From assembly GCA_034437035.1 (NCBI GenBank), contig DAOTUI010000279.1, forward strand, positions 1 through 64,000: a stretch of DNA of 64,000 nucleotides. The letters run 5' to 3'. How positions within the stretch are numbered: the first letter of the stretch is position 1; each line of letters begins with the position of its first letter. Source of the stretch: CAKZQX01 sp034437035 (GTDB lineage: Bacteria; Chloroflexota; Chloroflexia; Chloroflexales; Chloroflexaceae). Under the pieces are notes generated by a model that had not been told where the DNA came from, ran no database searches, and saw only the letters and a program-made list of their open reading frames with translations. Shown piece after piece: positions 42,343 to 51,252 of this stretch. The translations under genes and the position numbers were made by a program.

Positions 42343-44940
42343 TTACTGGTTGTCCCACTCGTAAGTGAGGGTGCCGTTGTAAAAGCCGGTGGCAAGCCAG
42401 GCCCAGCGCTGCTCGGCGATATCTGTGCCGCTGCCCCATTGATTACCACTTGCGGTTCGAGTGAATGCTGCTGCCAGCTTCGTTGCATAGAGTTCGTGGG
42501 CGATCTGTGGTTCTTCGACCAGGAACTTGGGCAAGACAGCACTGTAGAGTACCAGACTCTCGGTTTTGGTTTCGGGCGTCCCGGTGTGGGCATAGCCGGC
42601 TGCCAGCTCGCCCTTGTCTTCCCACTCGTTGCGCAGGAAGCGCGAGGCGGTCAGGAAACTCGTAGCGCGGCCTTCTTCGTGCCACTGCTCATCGAGCGCA
42701 ACCCGCCAGTAGACCTGTGCGGCCATCTCATCGAACGTGTTGCCACGGATCGGGGCTGCCGACGGGTTTGGCATAAGCGACCCATCCGCGCGGTTAATAC
42801 CGACATATGCGGGCGGCAAGCCGGCCGAGCGGCGATCGCCCAGCCGATCGTTTGTAACATCAGCCAGCAGTTGGTAGTTGGTATCCAGAACATTCTGCCA
42901 GTCGTGCTCCGGGTCAACCTCGGCAAAGAAGTGATAGGCATACGGTGCGAATGTTGCCGGGGCAAAGATAACCTGTTCATCACTCACGGCCCAGTCACCG
43001 GCAGCCAGGTAGAAAGCGCCGTTAATCTCTACCACTGATTGCTCCCAGATCTTCTGGACAATCTCGACACCGGCGCGGCCGTAGCTGGCATCGTTCCAGC
43101 GGCGCTCGGCCAGCAGCAGTGCCAGGGCCGCATCGGTATCGGCATCGGTTGCACTGCGGGCCTGCACACCCGGTTCATTGGTGTGGTAGAGCAACCGGGT
43201 GTCGTTCTGCAGGTTCAGGCGTGTCCAGGTCCAGACATCATCAAATGTGTCCCGGTCATCCATCCAGACTGCCATCAGCATAGCGGTTGCCTGATCCTGC
43301 GCCGTGGTGTACCCCTCAACCGGACGAACCTGTCCATCTTCGATAAAGCGATCACGGAAGCTGGCGTAGGAACTACGGACAATCTCGTTGACGGCAATAC
43401 CGGAGTGATTGACCTTGCGGATTTCGATAGCCGCATCACCGACGCTAAAGCTCTTAATTGGTGTGGAACGGTTATAAGCTTCGTAGGTCAGTTTGCCCTC
43501 GTCCTGCTCAAAGATCTGCTCCAGACCAGGAGTCATAATCAAATAGTCAATATTGCGCCAATCTTCTTTGAACAAATCCTCGTAGACGGCCGGGTCGTTC
43601 GCAACTTTCCAGTGCGAGTGCGTGCCGAGGAAGTCGGGCTTGCCCGGCCCGCCGTCGCGCAGGTTGACCCACAGGTCATCGTCTACAACGATCTGCGCAT
43701 CGGCCGGAACATGGTCCTGCACCCAGGCGAGTGCCTGGCGCTGGGTGGTGGTCAGGTTCAGCGTAAAGATGTCACGCTGCCCGTCCAGGTTGAACCAGCC
43801 AATAGCAATGGCGGCGACCACAAACGCGGGCATCAGTGCCGGCGCGCGCGCCAGCGTAACCAGGTCAGCCAGGGCCAGGCCGGCGTTGAGCGCCATAAAG
43901 GGCAGCAGCGGAATAATGTAGAAGTCGAGCACCTCGGTGCCCCGCGTGACACCCAGAATAGCGCAGACCGAAAGCAGCGCAACAAAGCGGCGCTGGTGAT
44001 CCCCCCGGATGAGATTCCAGAGGGTTGCCGTGACACCCACCCCCAGCAGCCAGGGGTCACGGATAAGCCAGTTGGTGGTCAATGCCTGGTAAAAATCGCT
44101 CGATGGCTCCCAGGGCGCGCCGCCGGTGCGGCTCATCTGCCAGAACATTGCGCCCAGCAGCGTTACACTCTCGCTATCACCGGAAAGTGGTGATGAGAAG
44201 GAGAGATCGAGCAACTCCTTGCGCAGTGTGGCATACAAGAAATAGAGCGAGATGGTCGCCAATGCGCCAAAGATCCAGGCAGCGCGCGCAAACCGCAGGT
44301 GATGTTTCTCAATCTGCGTCCAGACCGCGTAGAGAAACGCGGGAAACAGCAGGATCGCGCTCTCCTTGGTCAGCACGGCGAGACCCAGACAGACGCCGCT
44401 ATAGAAGATCGGCCAGAGCCGTCCATCATTTTGTAACATCAGCATGGTGGCAAGCAATGCCCAGAAGACCATAATATTGTCAAGCAGCACCATGCGTCCA
44501 TAAATAATCACCAGCGGAGAGAGGGCGTACAGCAGGCCGGCAGTGATGGCGGCAAATGGATTATTCGTCAGCCGCAACACAACGCGGAAGAGCAACACAT
44601 TCGAGATGACATGCAGCAGCAGCATCAAGGAGCGTCCGCCGTCGATAGCAATTTCGAATGTATGGAAGCCGCCGGTAATCATGGACCAGGCCGCCAGCAA
44701 GATCCAGCCCGCCGGGGCATGGTCATACCAGTAGGCATAGGGCGTAAGCTGACCCATCTTTGCAATCGCGTAAGCCTGCGACATGTAGATCCCCTCGTCA
44801 CCCAGGTACAGGGGAAAGCCAAACATGTTGTAGCTGTGAACGATCAGCGTGGCAATTGCCAGGGCCACCAGGGCTATATTCGACCAGACCACACTGACGC
44901 GCTGGTCGCCTGCAAAGGTGGATGTCAGTGTCGTGCTCAT
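42343..44940 (-). CDS. GT39-type glycosyltransferase fused to a GH8-like domain
   Basis: An 865-residue protein. Residues 1-390 form a polytopic GT39-like transferase (LGDEGIYMSQAYA; membrane segments to about 385). A soluble domain follows (395-512) that is shared with the paralog at 38840. Residues about 515-865 look like a glycoside hydrolase family 8 alpha-barrel: EGYTTAQDQATAMLMAVW, DVWTWTRLNL and SATDADTDAALALLLAE. In GH8 enzymes the general acid is Glu in SEGQ; here the aligned position seems to be Gln in TAQDQ, so activity is doubtful. The Asp of ATDAD is kept. It overlaps the GT2 gene by four bases. Confidence 0.8.
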   Translation of the reverse strand: MSTTLTSTFAGDQRVSVVWSNIALVALAIATLIVHSYNMFGFPLYLGDEGIYMSQAYAIAKMGQLTPYAYWYDHAPAGWILLAAWSMITGGFHTFEIAIDGGRSLMLLLHVISNVLLFRVVLRLTNNPFAAITAGLLYALSPLVIIYGRMVLLDNIMVFWALLATMLMLQNDGRLWPIFYSGVCLGLAVLTKESAILLFPAFLYAVWTQIEKHHLRFARAAWIFGALATISLYFLYATLRKELLDLSFSSPLSGDSESVTLLGAMFWQMSRTGGAPWEPSSDFYQALTTNWLIRDPWLLGVGVTATLWNLIRGDHQRRFVALLSVCAILGVTRGTEVLDFYIIPLLPFMALNAGLALADLVTLARAPALMPAFVVAAIAIGWFNLDGQRDIFTLNLTTTQRQALAWVQDHVPADAQIVVDDDLWVNLRDGGPGKPDFLGTHSHWKVANDPAVYEDLFKEDWRNIDYLIMTPGLEQIFEQDEGKLTYEAYNRSTPIKSFSVGDAAIEIRKVNHSGIAVNEIVRSSYASFRDRFIEDGQVRPVEGYTTAQDQATAMLMAVWMDDRDTFDDVWTWTRLNLQNDTRLLYHTNEPGVQARSATDADTDAALALLLAERRWNDASYGRAGVEIVQKIWEQSVVEINGAFYLAAGDWAVSDEQVIFAPATFAPYAYHFFAEVDPEHDWQNVLDTNYQLLADVTNDRLGDRRSAGLPPAYVGINRADGSLMPNPSAAPIRGNTFDEMAAQVYWRVALDEQWHEEGRATSFLTASRFLRNEWEDKGELAAGYAHTGTPETKTESLVLYSAVLPKFLVEEPQIAHELYATKLAAAFTRTASGNQWGSGTDIAEQRWAWLATGFYNGTLTYEWDNQ

Positions 44941-46217
44941 GCTTTAGCTCCTGTTGTCGAACCGCGATGGGCATTCACATGCTTCGTCTTCTCCCAGGTG
45001 TTATTCTTCTTCAGATGGCGGAAGACCGCGCGCAGGGCACTGATCCCCAGCAGTACCTGGAAGGGATAGAACGAGACCAGCAGCCGCAACCACATCATGC
45101 GGGGCATCTTCAGGTCGTGGGCCTCGACAAAGTCACACAACCCGACCCAGTTAATGACATACTGCCCAATCAGCATATAGGCCGGCAGCCAGAGGATCAT
45201 CGCCACCAGCGGCGGCATTTCGGTGAAAAACATAGTATAGATTGCCAGCGGCACATACAGCGCATTGAGCGACTGCAAGATGGGCGATGAGAGTGTGTAG
45301 AAGGCCAGCAGGCGTTGACCCAGTTTCGGCAGTTGCCAGTAGACCCCCTGCCCGAGCACCTGCAGGAAACCCTGGTTCCAGCGGGTCCGCTGCTTGATAA
45401 ACTGACCGATACTCGGCGGCGTCTCTTCTTTGGTTACATACGCATCTTCATAGACCACGCGGATGCGCTCACCCATAATGCTCAGGCGGATGCCGATGTC
45501 GGCGTCTTCGGTCAGACAGTGCTCGTCCCACCCACCAATAATATTCAAAATCTCGCGGGTAAAGAAGATCGTATTGCCGCCCAGCGGAATAATCCCGACA
45601 TCAGAGTGGTAGTGCAGGCGGCTCTTGAACCAGAAGAAATACTCCAGAACGTTGAGCGCCGAAAACCAGTTCGAGTCAAAGTTCATCAACTGTACGCCGG
45701 ACTGCACAACCTTCACACCCTCGTTGATCATCACCGTATTGACGACATTGAAGACATCAGGATGGATCTGATCCTCCGAGTCGAAGATGGTAATCACATC
45801 ATTCTCGGTGTACTTGTACCCAATGTTCAGGCCATGCGGCTTGTTAATCGGCGTATCCTGAAAAACAATCAGCCGGACGTTATGAATACCTTTGGGAGCC
45901 AGCTCGGCAATCTTTTCCTGAACCTTCTCAATTGTTCCCTTGTCATCGATCCGGCAGATAACAACGACTTCCATCAACTCCAGCGGATAGTTCGCTTCCA
46001 GCACACCCTCAATCGTATGCTGAATAACTTCTTCTTCGTGGCGGGCCGGAAGTAGCACGGTAAAGCTCTTTTGTGCCGGTGCAAATGTTTGCGGAGCGCG
46101 GGCCTGCTCACGCCGTTTGGCTTCGCTCCAGGTATAGAGCATAAGATAGGAACTGTGCGATACCTGGAGCAGCAGAAGCAACGAAATAATGACCAAAACG
46201 ATCTCAAAGCCGGACAT
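44937..46217 (-). CDS. cellulose-synthase-like family 2 glycosyltransferase
   Basis: A 426-residue processive-type GT2. One N-terminal and three or more C-terminal membrane segments surround the catalytic domain with FTVLLPARHEEEVI, the DxD-like TIFDSEDQIHP, TEDADIG and QRTRWNQG (the Q/RxxRW motif of processive synthases). No PilZ domain is present. It is the first gene of a leftward operon whose next gene overlaps it and carries a GH8-like domain. The GT2 plus GH8 pair echoes BcsA/BcsZ of cellulose systems, so a beta-glucan or similar exopolysaccharide is likely. The product is not determined. Confidence 0.9.
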   Translation of the reverse strand: MSGFEIVLVIISLLLLLQVSHSSYLMLYTWSEAKRREQARAPQTFAPAQKSFTVLLPARHEEEVIQHTIEGVLEANYPLELMEVVVICRIDDKGTIEKVQEKIAELAPKGIHNVRLIVFQDTPINKPHGLNIGYKYTENDVITIFDSEDQIHPDVFNVVNTVMINEGVKVVQSGVQLMNFDSNWFSALNVLEYFFWFKSRLHYHSDVGIIPLGGNTIFFTREILNIIGGWDEHCLTEDADIGIRLSIMGERIRVVYEDAYVTKEETPPSIGQFIKQRTRWNQGFLQVLGQGVYWQLPKLGQRLLAFYTLSSPILQSLNALYVPLAIYTMFFTEMPPLVAMILWLPAYMLIGQYVINWVGLCDFVEAHDLKMPRMMWLRLLVSFYPFQVLLGISALRAVFRHLKKNNTWEKTKHVNAHRGSTTGAKA

Positions 46218-46509
46218 TGTGAAAACCTCCTGGATTGTAGTGGAAGACGACCGATAAACCCGGACTACGTGTCAAGAGATCGGCTTTGACCTCACTTCCT
46301 TCCGTACTGCCGGCGGCGTTGCCAGGTGCCGTCTGCGCCGGAGCGCTTGTTGTAATGGTAGAAGGGTACCTGATGGAAATCAATATCGCGTGAATGAGCG
46401 ACCGTGTGAACTGTGAGATTTGTTACTTTTGATATCGTCAAAATTTGGTTAAGCAACATATTGTGAAGCAGTACCTGGACATAAAATAGGCAGCGACCGA
46501 TCACTCAAG

Positions 46510-46529
46510 AGTGTGATCCGGGTCACACT
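46510..46529. promoter_or_regulatory. CRP/FNR-type binding palindrome
   Basis: AGTGTGA-TCCGGG-TCACACT is a perfect dyad containing TGTGA-N6-TCACA, the consensus of CRP-family sites. It lies 293 bases upstream of the GT2 start and about 980 upstream of the divergent gene. Cyclic-nucleotide or redox control of the exopolysaccharide operon is a reasonable inference. Confidence 0.65.
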
Positions 46530-47149
46530 GCTGAATACAGAATATTTTGTGGAATAGAGCATTGGCATCACGTACAACCCGTAATCTGTTTCTGGAGAAA
46601 GACTGATAAGTCACATCTCCATTTTTACGAAATATAAACATATGCTGTGTTTTTCGTCATACTTGCACAGTAATTGACTAAGTATGTTACAGACGAGTTA
46701 AGCTGTTTATTTCTGACAGCTCTGTTATGTTATTACGACAGCTACGTGTACAGCTACGTATGTGTCCTTGTCGTAGCCGGTAGTTTAATTCACCTGCGTA
46801 TCGAGTGTATTACCAGACTGTCATACTATCAGGGACTCTTTGTGAAGAAATGTGTAAGAATTGTATCGCGTGGAGCGATGTTCAGTGTTCTTCCGTGATT
46901 CGTACTCTTGCATGATGTGGTATTTTTCTATGCATATTGGGTGATCGTTCGGTAATCGTTTGGTAATGGCGATTCGTTACCCTTACCCTGGATGAACAGT
47001 TAACATCCCGTGAGGGTCTGTATCCATCAGATAAAGTTTAACAACATAGCGCGGGTATGGATTGCGGTAGCTATTGTTCTCTGTCGCTGTCCTGGCCGGA
47101 AAGCGAGATCGCCTGGTTGCCATAGGTCAAACATTGTACGAGCAGTCGT

Positions 47150-47406
47150 GGTAATGCAACCGTAAGACAACTTGTTTCATCGCCTGCAGAGGATGTGGTT
47201 GCTGCTGGTGGGCGGCAGTAGTCTATGCCGCAGTATAGCGAGGTTCCCGGCACTTGCTGGTAATACAACCGTAAGACGCGTACACATGGGCCGCAGAAGG
47301 CATAGCAATGCCGTTCGCGGTGTATCGGGTACTGTGCCGGTGGCGGAATGCGCGCGGCAATGTTCGTATCATCTTTATTCATGCGGCTGGTTAATCCTAC
47401 CGTAAT
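47150..47406 (+). repeat. three spaced copies of a GGTAAT-CAACCGTAAG motif
   Basis: GGTAATGCAACCGTAAGAC (47150), GGTAATACAACCGTAAGAC (47259) and the weaker GGTTAATCCTACCGTAAT (47389) recur at 109 and 130 bases, the last about 100 bases before ATG 47506. The 19-base copies differ at one position. They could be binding sites for one regulator. Confidence 0.6.
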
Positions 47407-47505
47407 TTGTTGCCCCTACCATAACAGGTGTGAATAGTGATCGTGGCGTCAGTATGGCGCAATAACTCTGGATTACGTGACTTGAGAATAATCGAGGTAG
47501 AAATC

Positions 47506-49500
47506 ATGAACCATGTGCGATTGACGATGTTGATCTGTGGTGCGCTGCTCCTGGGTGTCATTGCCGGCGTTGCTCCCAGCCAGGCCCAGCCTCCACAGGC
47601 CCAGCCCTGGTCGGCAGAGGCATTTCGCCTGGTCTGGCAGCGCACCGATAAACTGGTTGAAACGGGTGCTGCCGATTATGGTTGGTACTGGGGACCGGAG
47701 CCGCGCAGCCGGCCCATGCTTGAGCGGGATGAAGACTCACCCGGCGGCAAACGCCTGGTCGTTTATTATGACAAGGGCCGGATGGAGTTGCCGGTGCAGT
47801 TGGCCTCCGGCCTCAGTACACGCCGGCTTACGTTTGGTCGACTGGTGGCCGAGATGGTTTCGGGCAATGTGCAACTGGGCACGCAGCGTATCGATGCAGG
47901 TCAACCGGCCTCTATCCCGGTTGCGGGCGATATTGATGATCCGATCGCGCCGACCTATGCCGCCTTTGCCCGCGTGATCGCTGCCGGCAGCGTTCCGCCG
48001 GCTCCCGGCGCACGCCCCGATCGGGAGATTGACCGTACCGGCGCGCTGATCAGCCGCGCCGATCTGGCATCGGCGTATCCGGAGACGGCCTTTGATGCGT
48101 ATGACGATCTGCTGGGCCACAACATTCCGGGGGTGTTTAGCGCGTTTATGCAGCGGCAGGGACTTGTCGAGACACCGGAGGGGCAACAGATTGAACAACT
48201 GATCGATCCGCTGGCGGTGATCGGGCGGCCGCTGAGCGAGGCTTACTGGGCTGAGGTGGAACTGAATGGCACCGTGCGCCCGATCCTGGTGCAACTGTTT
48301 GAGCGGCGGGTGCTGACCTACAACCCGGCGAATCCTGCGCCGTTCCGGGTGGAAATGGGCAATGTCGGGTTGCACTACTTTGTCTGGCGCTACGCTGGGG
48401 ATCAGCCCCGCACAAGCCGGCAGGAGCGGCTGCTTGACCATTTTGAGAATGGCGACCAGGGACTCAATGGTAGCTACTGGTTCAGCTTTGATGATCGCGG
48501 CGATGGGGGTGCTTCAACCGCCAGTAATCGCCTGATCTCGCCTGGGGTTGACGGCAGTGTACGCGCGATGCGCTTTGAGCATAATGTCAAACCGACGATT
48601 GATTTCAGCTTTGCCGCGCTGGCCCTGAATCTTGATCCGGGAGGGAATCCGGTGGATCTGCGGGGCTTTGGGGCAATCGGGTTCTGGGCGCGTAGCAGCG
48701 GCGAACGCTATGCCGTCCGACTCAACAGTGCGCTGACGGATGATCCATTAATCACCACCTTTACCGCACCGAGTGAGTGGACCTGGGTGGAACTACCGCT
48801 GGCCCTCATGCAGACGGAACCGGGTTCGACACCGATTGACCATTCCCAGGCGCTGGCAACCGCCAACCGTATTGAATTTCGTCCCGCGCGTAGCCCCAGT
48901 GCCGGCTTCCTGGATATTGATAACCTGGTACTCATCCGGGGCGTGATCGCTACGCCGCCGGAGAAGCCAGGATTACCGATGATCGATAACTTTGAAGATG
49001 GCGATCTGTTGTCGGTGATCGATACCGAGTGGTTTACCTACAACGACCGGGACGATAGCGGGAGCTCGGTGGCGGAAATTACGATTGTTGAGCCGGGTGC
49101 CCATGGCAGTGACCGTGCCCTGCGCTTCCGGGGATCGTTCTACAACGAGTGGGGCCCCGCCTACCTGGGGATGGGCGTGCCGCTGGCGGCGAATGATCAG
49201 CCGGTTGATCTGAGCGACTATTCCGGGGTGGAACTGAGTGTACGTACCGATGGACAGCCCTATAAGCTGCAGATGACTTCGGCGTTGATCGAGGGCGATA
49301 ACCAGTATATTCTCGTCATCGTTGCGCCGCTCGAGTGGACCACGCTCTACATTCCGTTTAACCGGCTTGTACCGGCGCAAGAAGATCAGCCGATTACCTG
49401 GGAAGTCGCCCGGACCCAGATTGAGAACATCATCATCACGCCGCTGGAGCGCACCGAAGCCTTCCAGTTGCTGATCGACGATGTGCGCCTGGTGAAGTAG
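47506..49500 (+). CDS. secreted protein with two CIA30/CBM-like domains
   Basis: A 664-residue exported protein. Residues 1-27 are a signal peptide (LTMLICGALLLGVIAGVAPSQA). The middle (about 30-300) is a domain of a type often found in Chloroflexota secreted proteins (FRLVWQRTDKLV, SRADLASAYPETAFDAYDDL). Two beta-sandwich repeats follow, each starting with an N-F-E-D/N-G-D motif (LLDHFENGDQGL, then MIDNFEDGDLLS) and ending with IDNLVLIRG or IDDVRLVK, the pattern of CIA30/CBM11-like carbohydrate-binding modules. CGAGGTAG upstream supports ATG 47506. It is divergent from the exopolysaccharide operon and may bind its product. Confidence 0.8.
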   Translation: MNHVRLTMLICGALLLGVIAGVAPSQAQPPQAQPWSAEAFRLVWQRTDKLVETGAADYGWYWGPEPRSRPMLERDEDSPGGKRLVVYYDKGRMELPVQLASGLSTRRLTFGRLVAEMVSGNVQLGTQRIDAGQPASIPVAGDIDDPIAPTYAAFARVIAAGSVPPAPGARPDREIDRTGALISRADLASAYPETAFDAYDDLLGHNIPGVFSAFMQRQGLVETPEGQQIEQLIDPLAVIGRPLSEAYWAEVELNGTVRPILVQLFERRVLTYNPANPAPFRVEMGNVGLHYFVWRYAGDQPRTSRQERLLDHFENGDQGLNGSYWFSFDDRGDGGASTASNRLISPGVDGSVRAMRFEHNVKPTIDFSFAALALNLDPGGNPVDLRGFGAIGFWARSSGERYAVRLNSALTDDPLITTFTAPSEWTWVELPLALMQTEPGSTPIDHSQALATANRIEFRPARSPSAGFLDIDNLVLIRGVIATPPEKPGLPMIDNFEDGDLLSVIDTEWFTYNDRDDSGSSVAEITIVEPGAHGSDRALRFRGSFYNEWGPAYLGMGVPLAANDQPVDLSDYSGVELSVRTDGQPYKLQMTSALIEGDNQYILVIVAPLEWTTLYIPFNRLVPAQEDQPITWEVARTQIENIIITPLERTEAFQLLIDDVRLVK

Positions 49501-49608
49501 GCCGGGCCTACGTTGCTCGTAATATACTGGAAATGCAGCCATGCTATGCTGACGTTGTGTACGAGAAGCCTGGTATGGTTTGGAATTCCTGAACAAGGAG
49601 GTAGTACA

Positions 49609-49710
49609 ATGGAGCCGATTACCTGGCTATTGTTGGCTGCTGCGGCAGTTGGTGGTGTGGGACTCTGGTATAGCTGGAAGCGCCGCAAGAACACCAATAA
49701 ACCGGAGTAA
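49609..49710 (+). CDS. 33-residue single-span membrane peptide
   Basis: ATG 49609 is preceded by AAGGAGG at optimal distance. The product has one hydrophobic segment (ITWLLLAAAAVGGVGLWY) and a basic tail (SWKRRKNTNKPE), giving an N-out, C-in single-pass peptide. A strong terminator follows 30 bases on. It resembles the PGF-type or LPXTG-like tails only in layout, without a sorting motif. Family unknown; it is likely real on the basis of the ribosome site and terminator. Confidence 0.65.
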   Translation: MEPITWLLLAAAAVGGVGLWYSWKRRKNTNKPE

Positions 49711-49740
49711 CTGCATTTGTTGGTTCTGTAGTTTTGGACT

Positions 49741-49784
49741 AACCGCAGGGCATCGCACAATGTATGCGGTGCCCTGCGGTTCTT
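49741..49784 (+). terminator. rho-independent terminator
   Basis: AACCGCAGGGCA pairs perfectly with TGCCCTGCGGTT (49770-49781), extended by an inner CGCA/TGCG stem, followed by CTTTC. It ends the transcript of the small membrane peptide and perhaps of the CIA30 protein. Confidence 0.8.
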
Positions 49785-49794
49785 TCATTCATAG

Positions 49795-49916
49795 GACGTA
49801 CGCGGTCGGTTCCAAACCCGGCATTTGCCTGAATAAACGGCCCGAATCGCCTCCGGCAGGGCGGAGGCGAATTTTTCTTCCGGGTTCGTAACCGCGTAAC
49901 GCGTGTCACTGACAGG
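49795..49916. repeat. intergenic element of the variable-hairpin family, copy lacking the hairpin
   Basis: Outer ends GACGTACGCGGT and ACCGCGTAACGCGTGTCACT flank CGCCTCCGGCAGGGCGGAGG, but no long hairpin lies inside. It abuts the next copy head to tail. Confidence 0.7.
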
Positions 49917-50111
49917 AGTTACGCGGTAGACTCCAAATCAGGCGTTTGTTTCGATGAACGGCCCGACTCGCCTGCGGCAGCGTGGTATGGTTTTATCTTG
50001 TTCCCAAACATTCGCACAACGTGCGAATGTTTGGGAACAAGATCGGTATCTTCCGCCCTGCCGGAGGCGAAATTGCCTTTTGGGTAAGCAACTGCGTAAG
50101 CCCTGTCACTG
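49917..50111. repeat. intergenic element with variable hairpin core, copy 2
   Basis: Same family in inverted orientation: GCCTGCGGCAGCGTGGTA on the left, TTCCGCCCTGCCGGAGGCGA on the right. Between them is a perfect 23-bp stem (49995-50017 with 50021-50043) and the loop AAC. The stem sequence is unlike those in the copies at 16.4 and 61.8 kb except for GCAC-AAC-GTGC at the tip, shared with the former. Confidence 0.85.
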
Positions 50112-50126
50112 CCGGCGCTGGATAGA

Positions 50127-51056
50127 TCAATCCATCGGCAGATGGGTGTAGGTCGCCGGTTCCGCCAGCAGATAATCGTAGGCACTCAGGGCGCCCCGGG
50201 CACCTTCGCCCAGCGCAATGACCACCTGCTCCCCAAAGGCGGTTGTGACATCCCCCGCCGCAAACAGGCCGGGCACCGAGGTGGCGTTCTGGTTATCCAC
50301 CTTGATGAAGCCCTCCGCATTCATCTCAACCAGACCACGGGCAAAATCGGTGTTGGGTTGCAGGCCCAGATCCACGAATGCGGCATCGATCCCCAGGTTA
50401 CGGGTTTGCCCATCGCGCTCAATGATCACTTCACCCGCATGGAAGTCGCCGACGATCTCCTTTACGCGATAGCCATCAAAAAGTTCAACATTGGGCCGCT
50501 GCTCCAGCGTGTGGGCCAGCATGCCGGACATGTCCAGGTGAACCGGGGCAATCAGGTAGACCTTCTCGGCCACACGCGCCAGTTCGCCCACGCCGCGCAG
50601 GGCGCGCGGGGTGGTGCCGATGACGGCGGCAGTTTTGCCGGTCATCATGTTGGCATAGGTGGTGATTGAGTAGCCCAGGCCATGCCCAACAAACTCCTGC
50701 GCATAGGGAACGTTCAGCGGCACAGCCCTGGCCCCCGTGGCAATTATCACTGTCGTGCTCTCCTGCACTCCATTATTGACCGTTTCAACCCGAAATCCGG
50801 TATCACTCTTCGTAAGCGCCTTCACCTGGTCGCGCATATGATGTTCAGGGTGGGCACTGAGGCGGCGCGCAAACAGGTTGACGGCCTCGCTGCCCGCCCG
50901 GTATGCCTCGGCGTCCTGATCGGCCAGGCTCTGGCTCCAGTCAGACTTTCCGCATAACTCATCGTAGATCACCAGGAAGTTGAGTCGTTTGCCCAGCGCA
51001 TAGACTGCGGCCGACAGTCCCGCTGCCCCCGCACCAATGATGATAACGTCACGCAT
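50127..51056 (-). CDS. TrxR-like FAD/NAD(P) oxidoreductase without the active-site cysteines
   Basis: A 309-residue two-domain flavoprotein: FAD motif VIIIGAGAAGLSAAVYALG, ATGARAVPLNVPY, NAD(P) motif TAAVIGTTPRALRGVGELA, and the C-terminal FAD motif GLFAAGDVTTAFGEQVVIALGEG. In thioredoxin reductases Cys-x-x-Cys-Asp precedes the NAD(P) motif; the aligned stretch here is YSITTYA with no cysteine. It therefore cannot reduce thioredoxin by the normal route and is closer to ferredoxin/flavodoxin:NADP reductase-like or bacillithiol-type reductases. ATG 51056 has GGAGG in TAGCCTCCTT on the other strand. It stands alone. Confidence 0.85.
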   Translation of the reverse strand: MRDVIIIGAGAAGLSAAVYALGKRLNFLVIYDELCGKSDWSQSLADQDAEAYRAGSEAVNLFARRLSAHPEHHMRDQVKALTKSDTGFRVETVNNGVQESTTVIIATGARAVPLNVPYAQEFVGHGLGYSITTYANMMTGKTAAVIGTTPRALRGVGELARVAEKVYLIAPVHLDMSGMLAHTLEQRPNVELFDGYRVKEIVGDFHAGEVIIERDGQTRNLGIDAAFVDLGLQPNTDFARGLVEMNAEGFIKVDNQNATSVPGLFAAGDVTTAFGEQVVIALGEGARGALSAYDYLLAEPATYTHLPMD

Positions 51057-51252
51057 CTGGTAGCCTCCTTGCTAACTGTTCCGACCACAACGGCGTATGC
51101 CGGCCGACGGCCGCTATCGGTGTCATGCCGGGACAGGCTGCTATTCCGATTGGGATCGGTTTGATCCGAATATCATTCCCAGGTATGCAATTTAGTGTAG
51201 CACAGTCTGTGCCGAAATACCAAGACCGGCAGAGCCACGGGCATGGCGGCTG

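Larger units (their letters stand above)
46218..47505. other. long AT-richer regulatory intergenic region
   Basis: 1.29 kb between the divergent GT2 operon and the secreted CIA30-domain protein. Base composition is far lower in GC than the flanks from about 46380 to 46950. It contains a CRP-like palindrome (46510-46529) and repeated GGTAAT-type motifs (47150, 47259, 47389, also near 46951 and 46962). Small open frames (for example 46674-46898) lack ribosome sites and protein-like composition. The size and content suggest a heavily regulated divergent promoter, or an unrecognised RNA gene. Confidence 0.6.

Noticed and set aside
46674..46898. A 74-residue plus-strand frame in the AT-rich intergenic region
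   Set aside because: Start without ribosome site; composition reflects the local AT richness; the region carries regulatory-type motifs.
50127..51056. Calling this gene trxB
   Set aside because: The redox-active cysteine pair is absent, so the name would be misleading.
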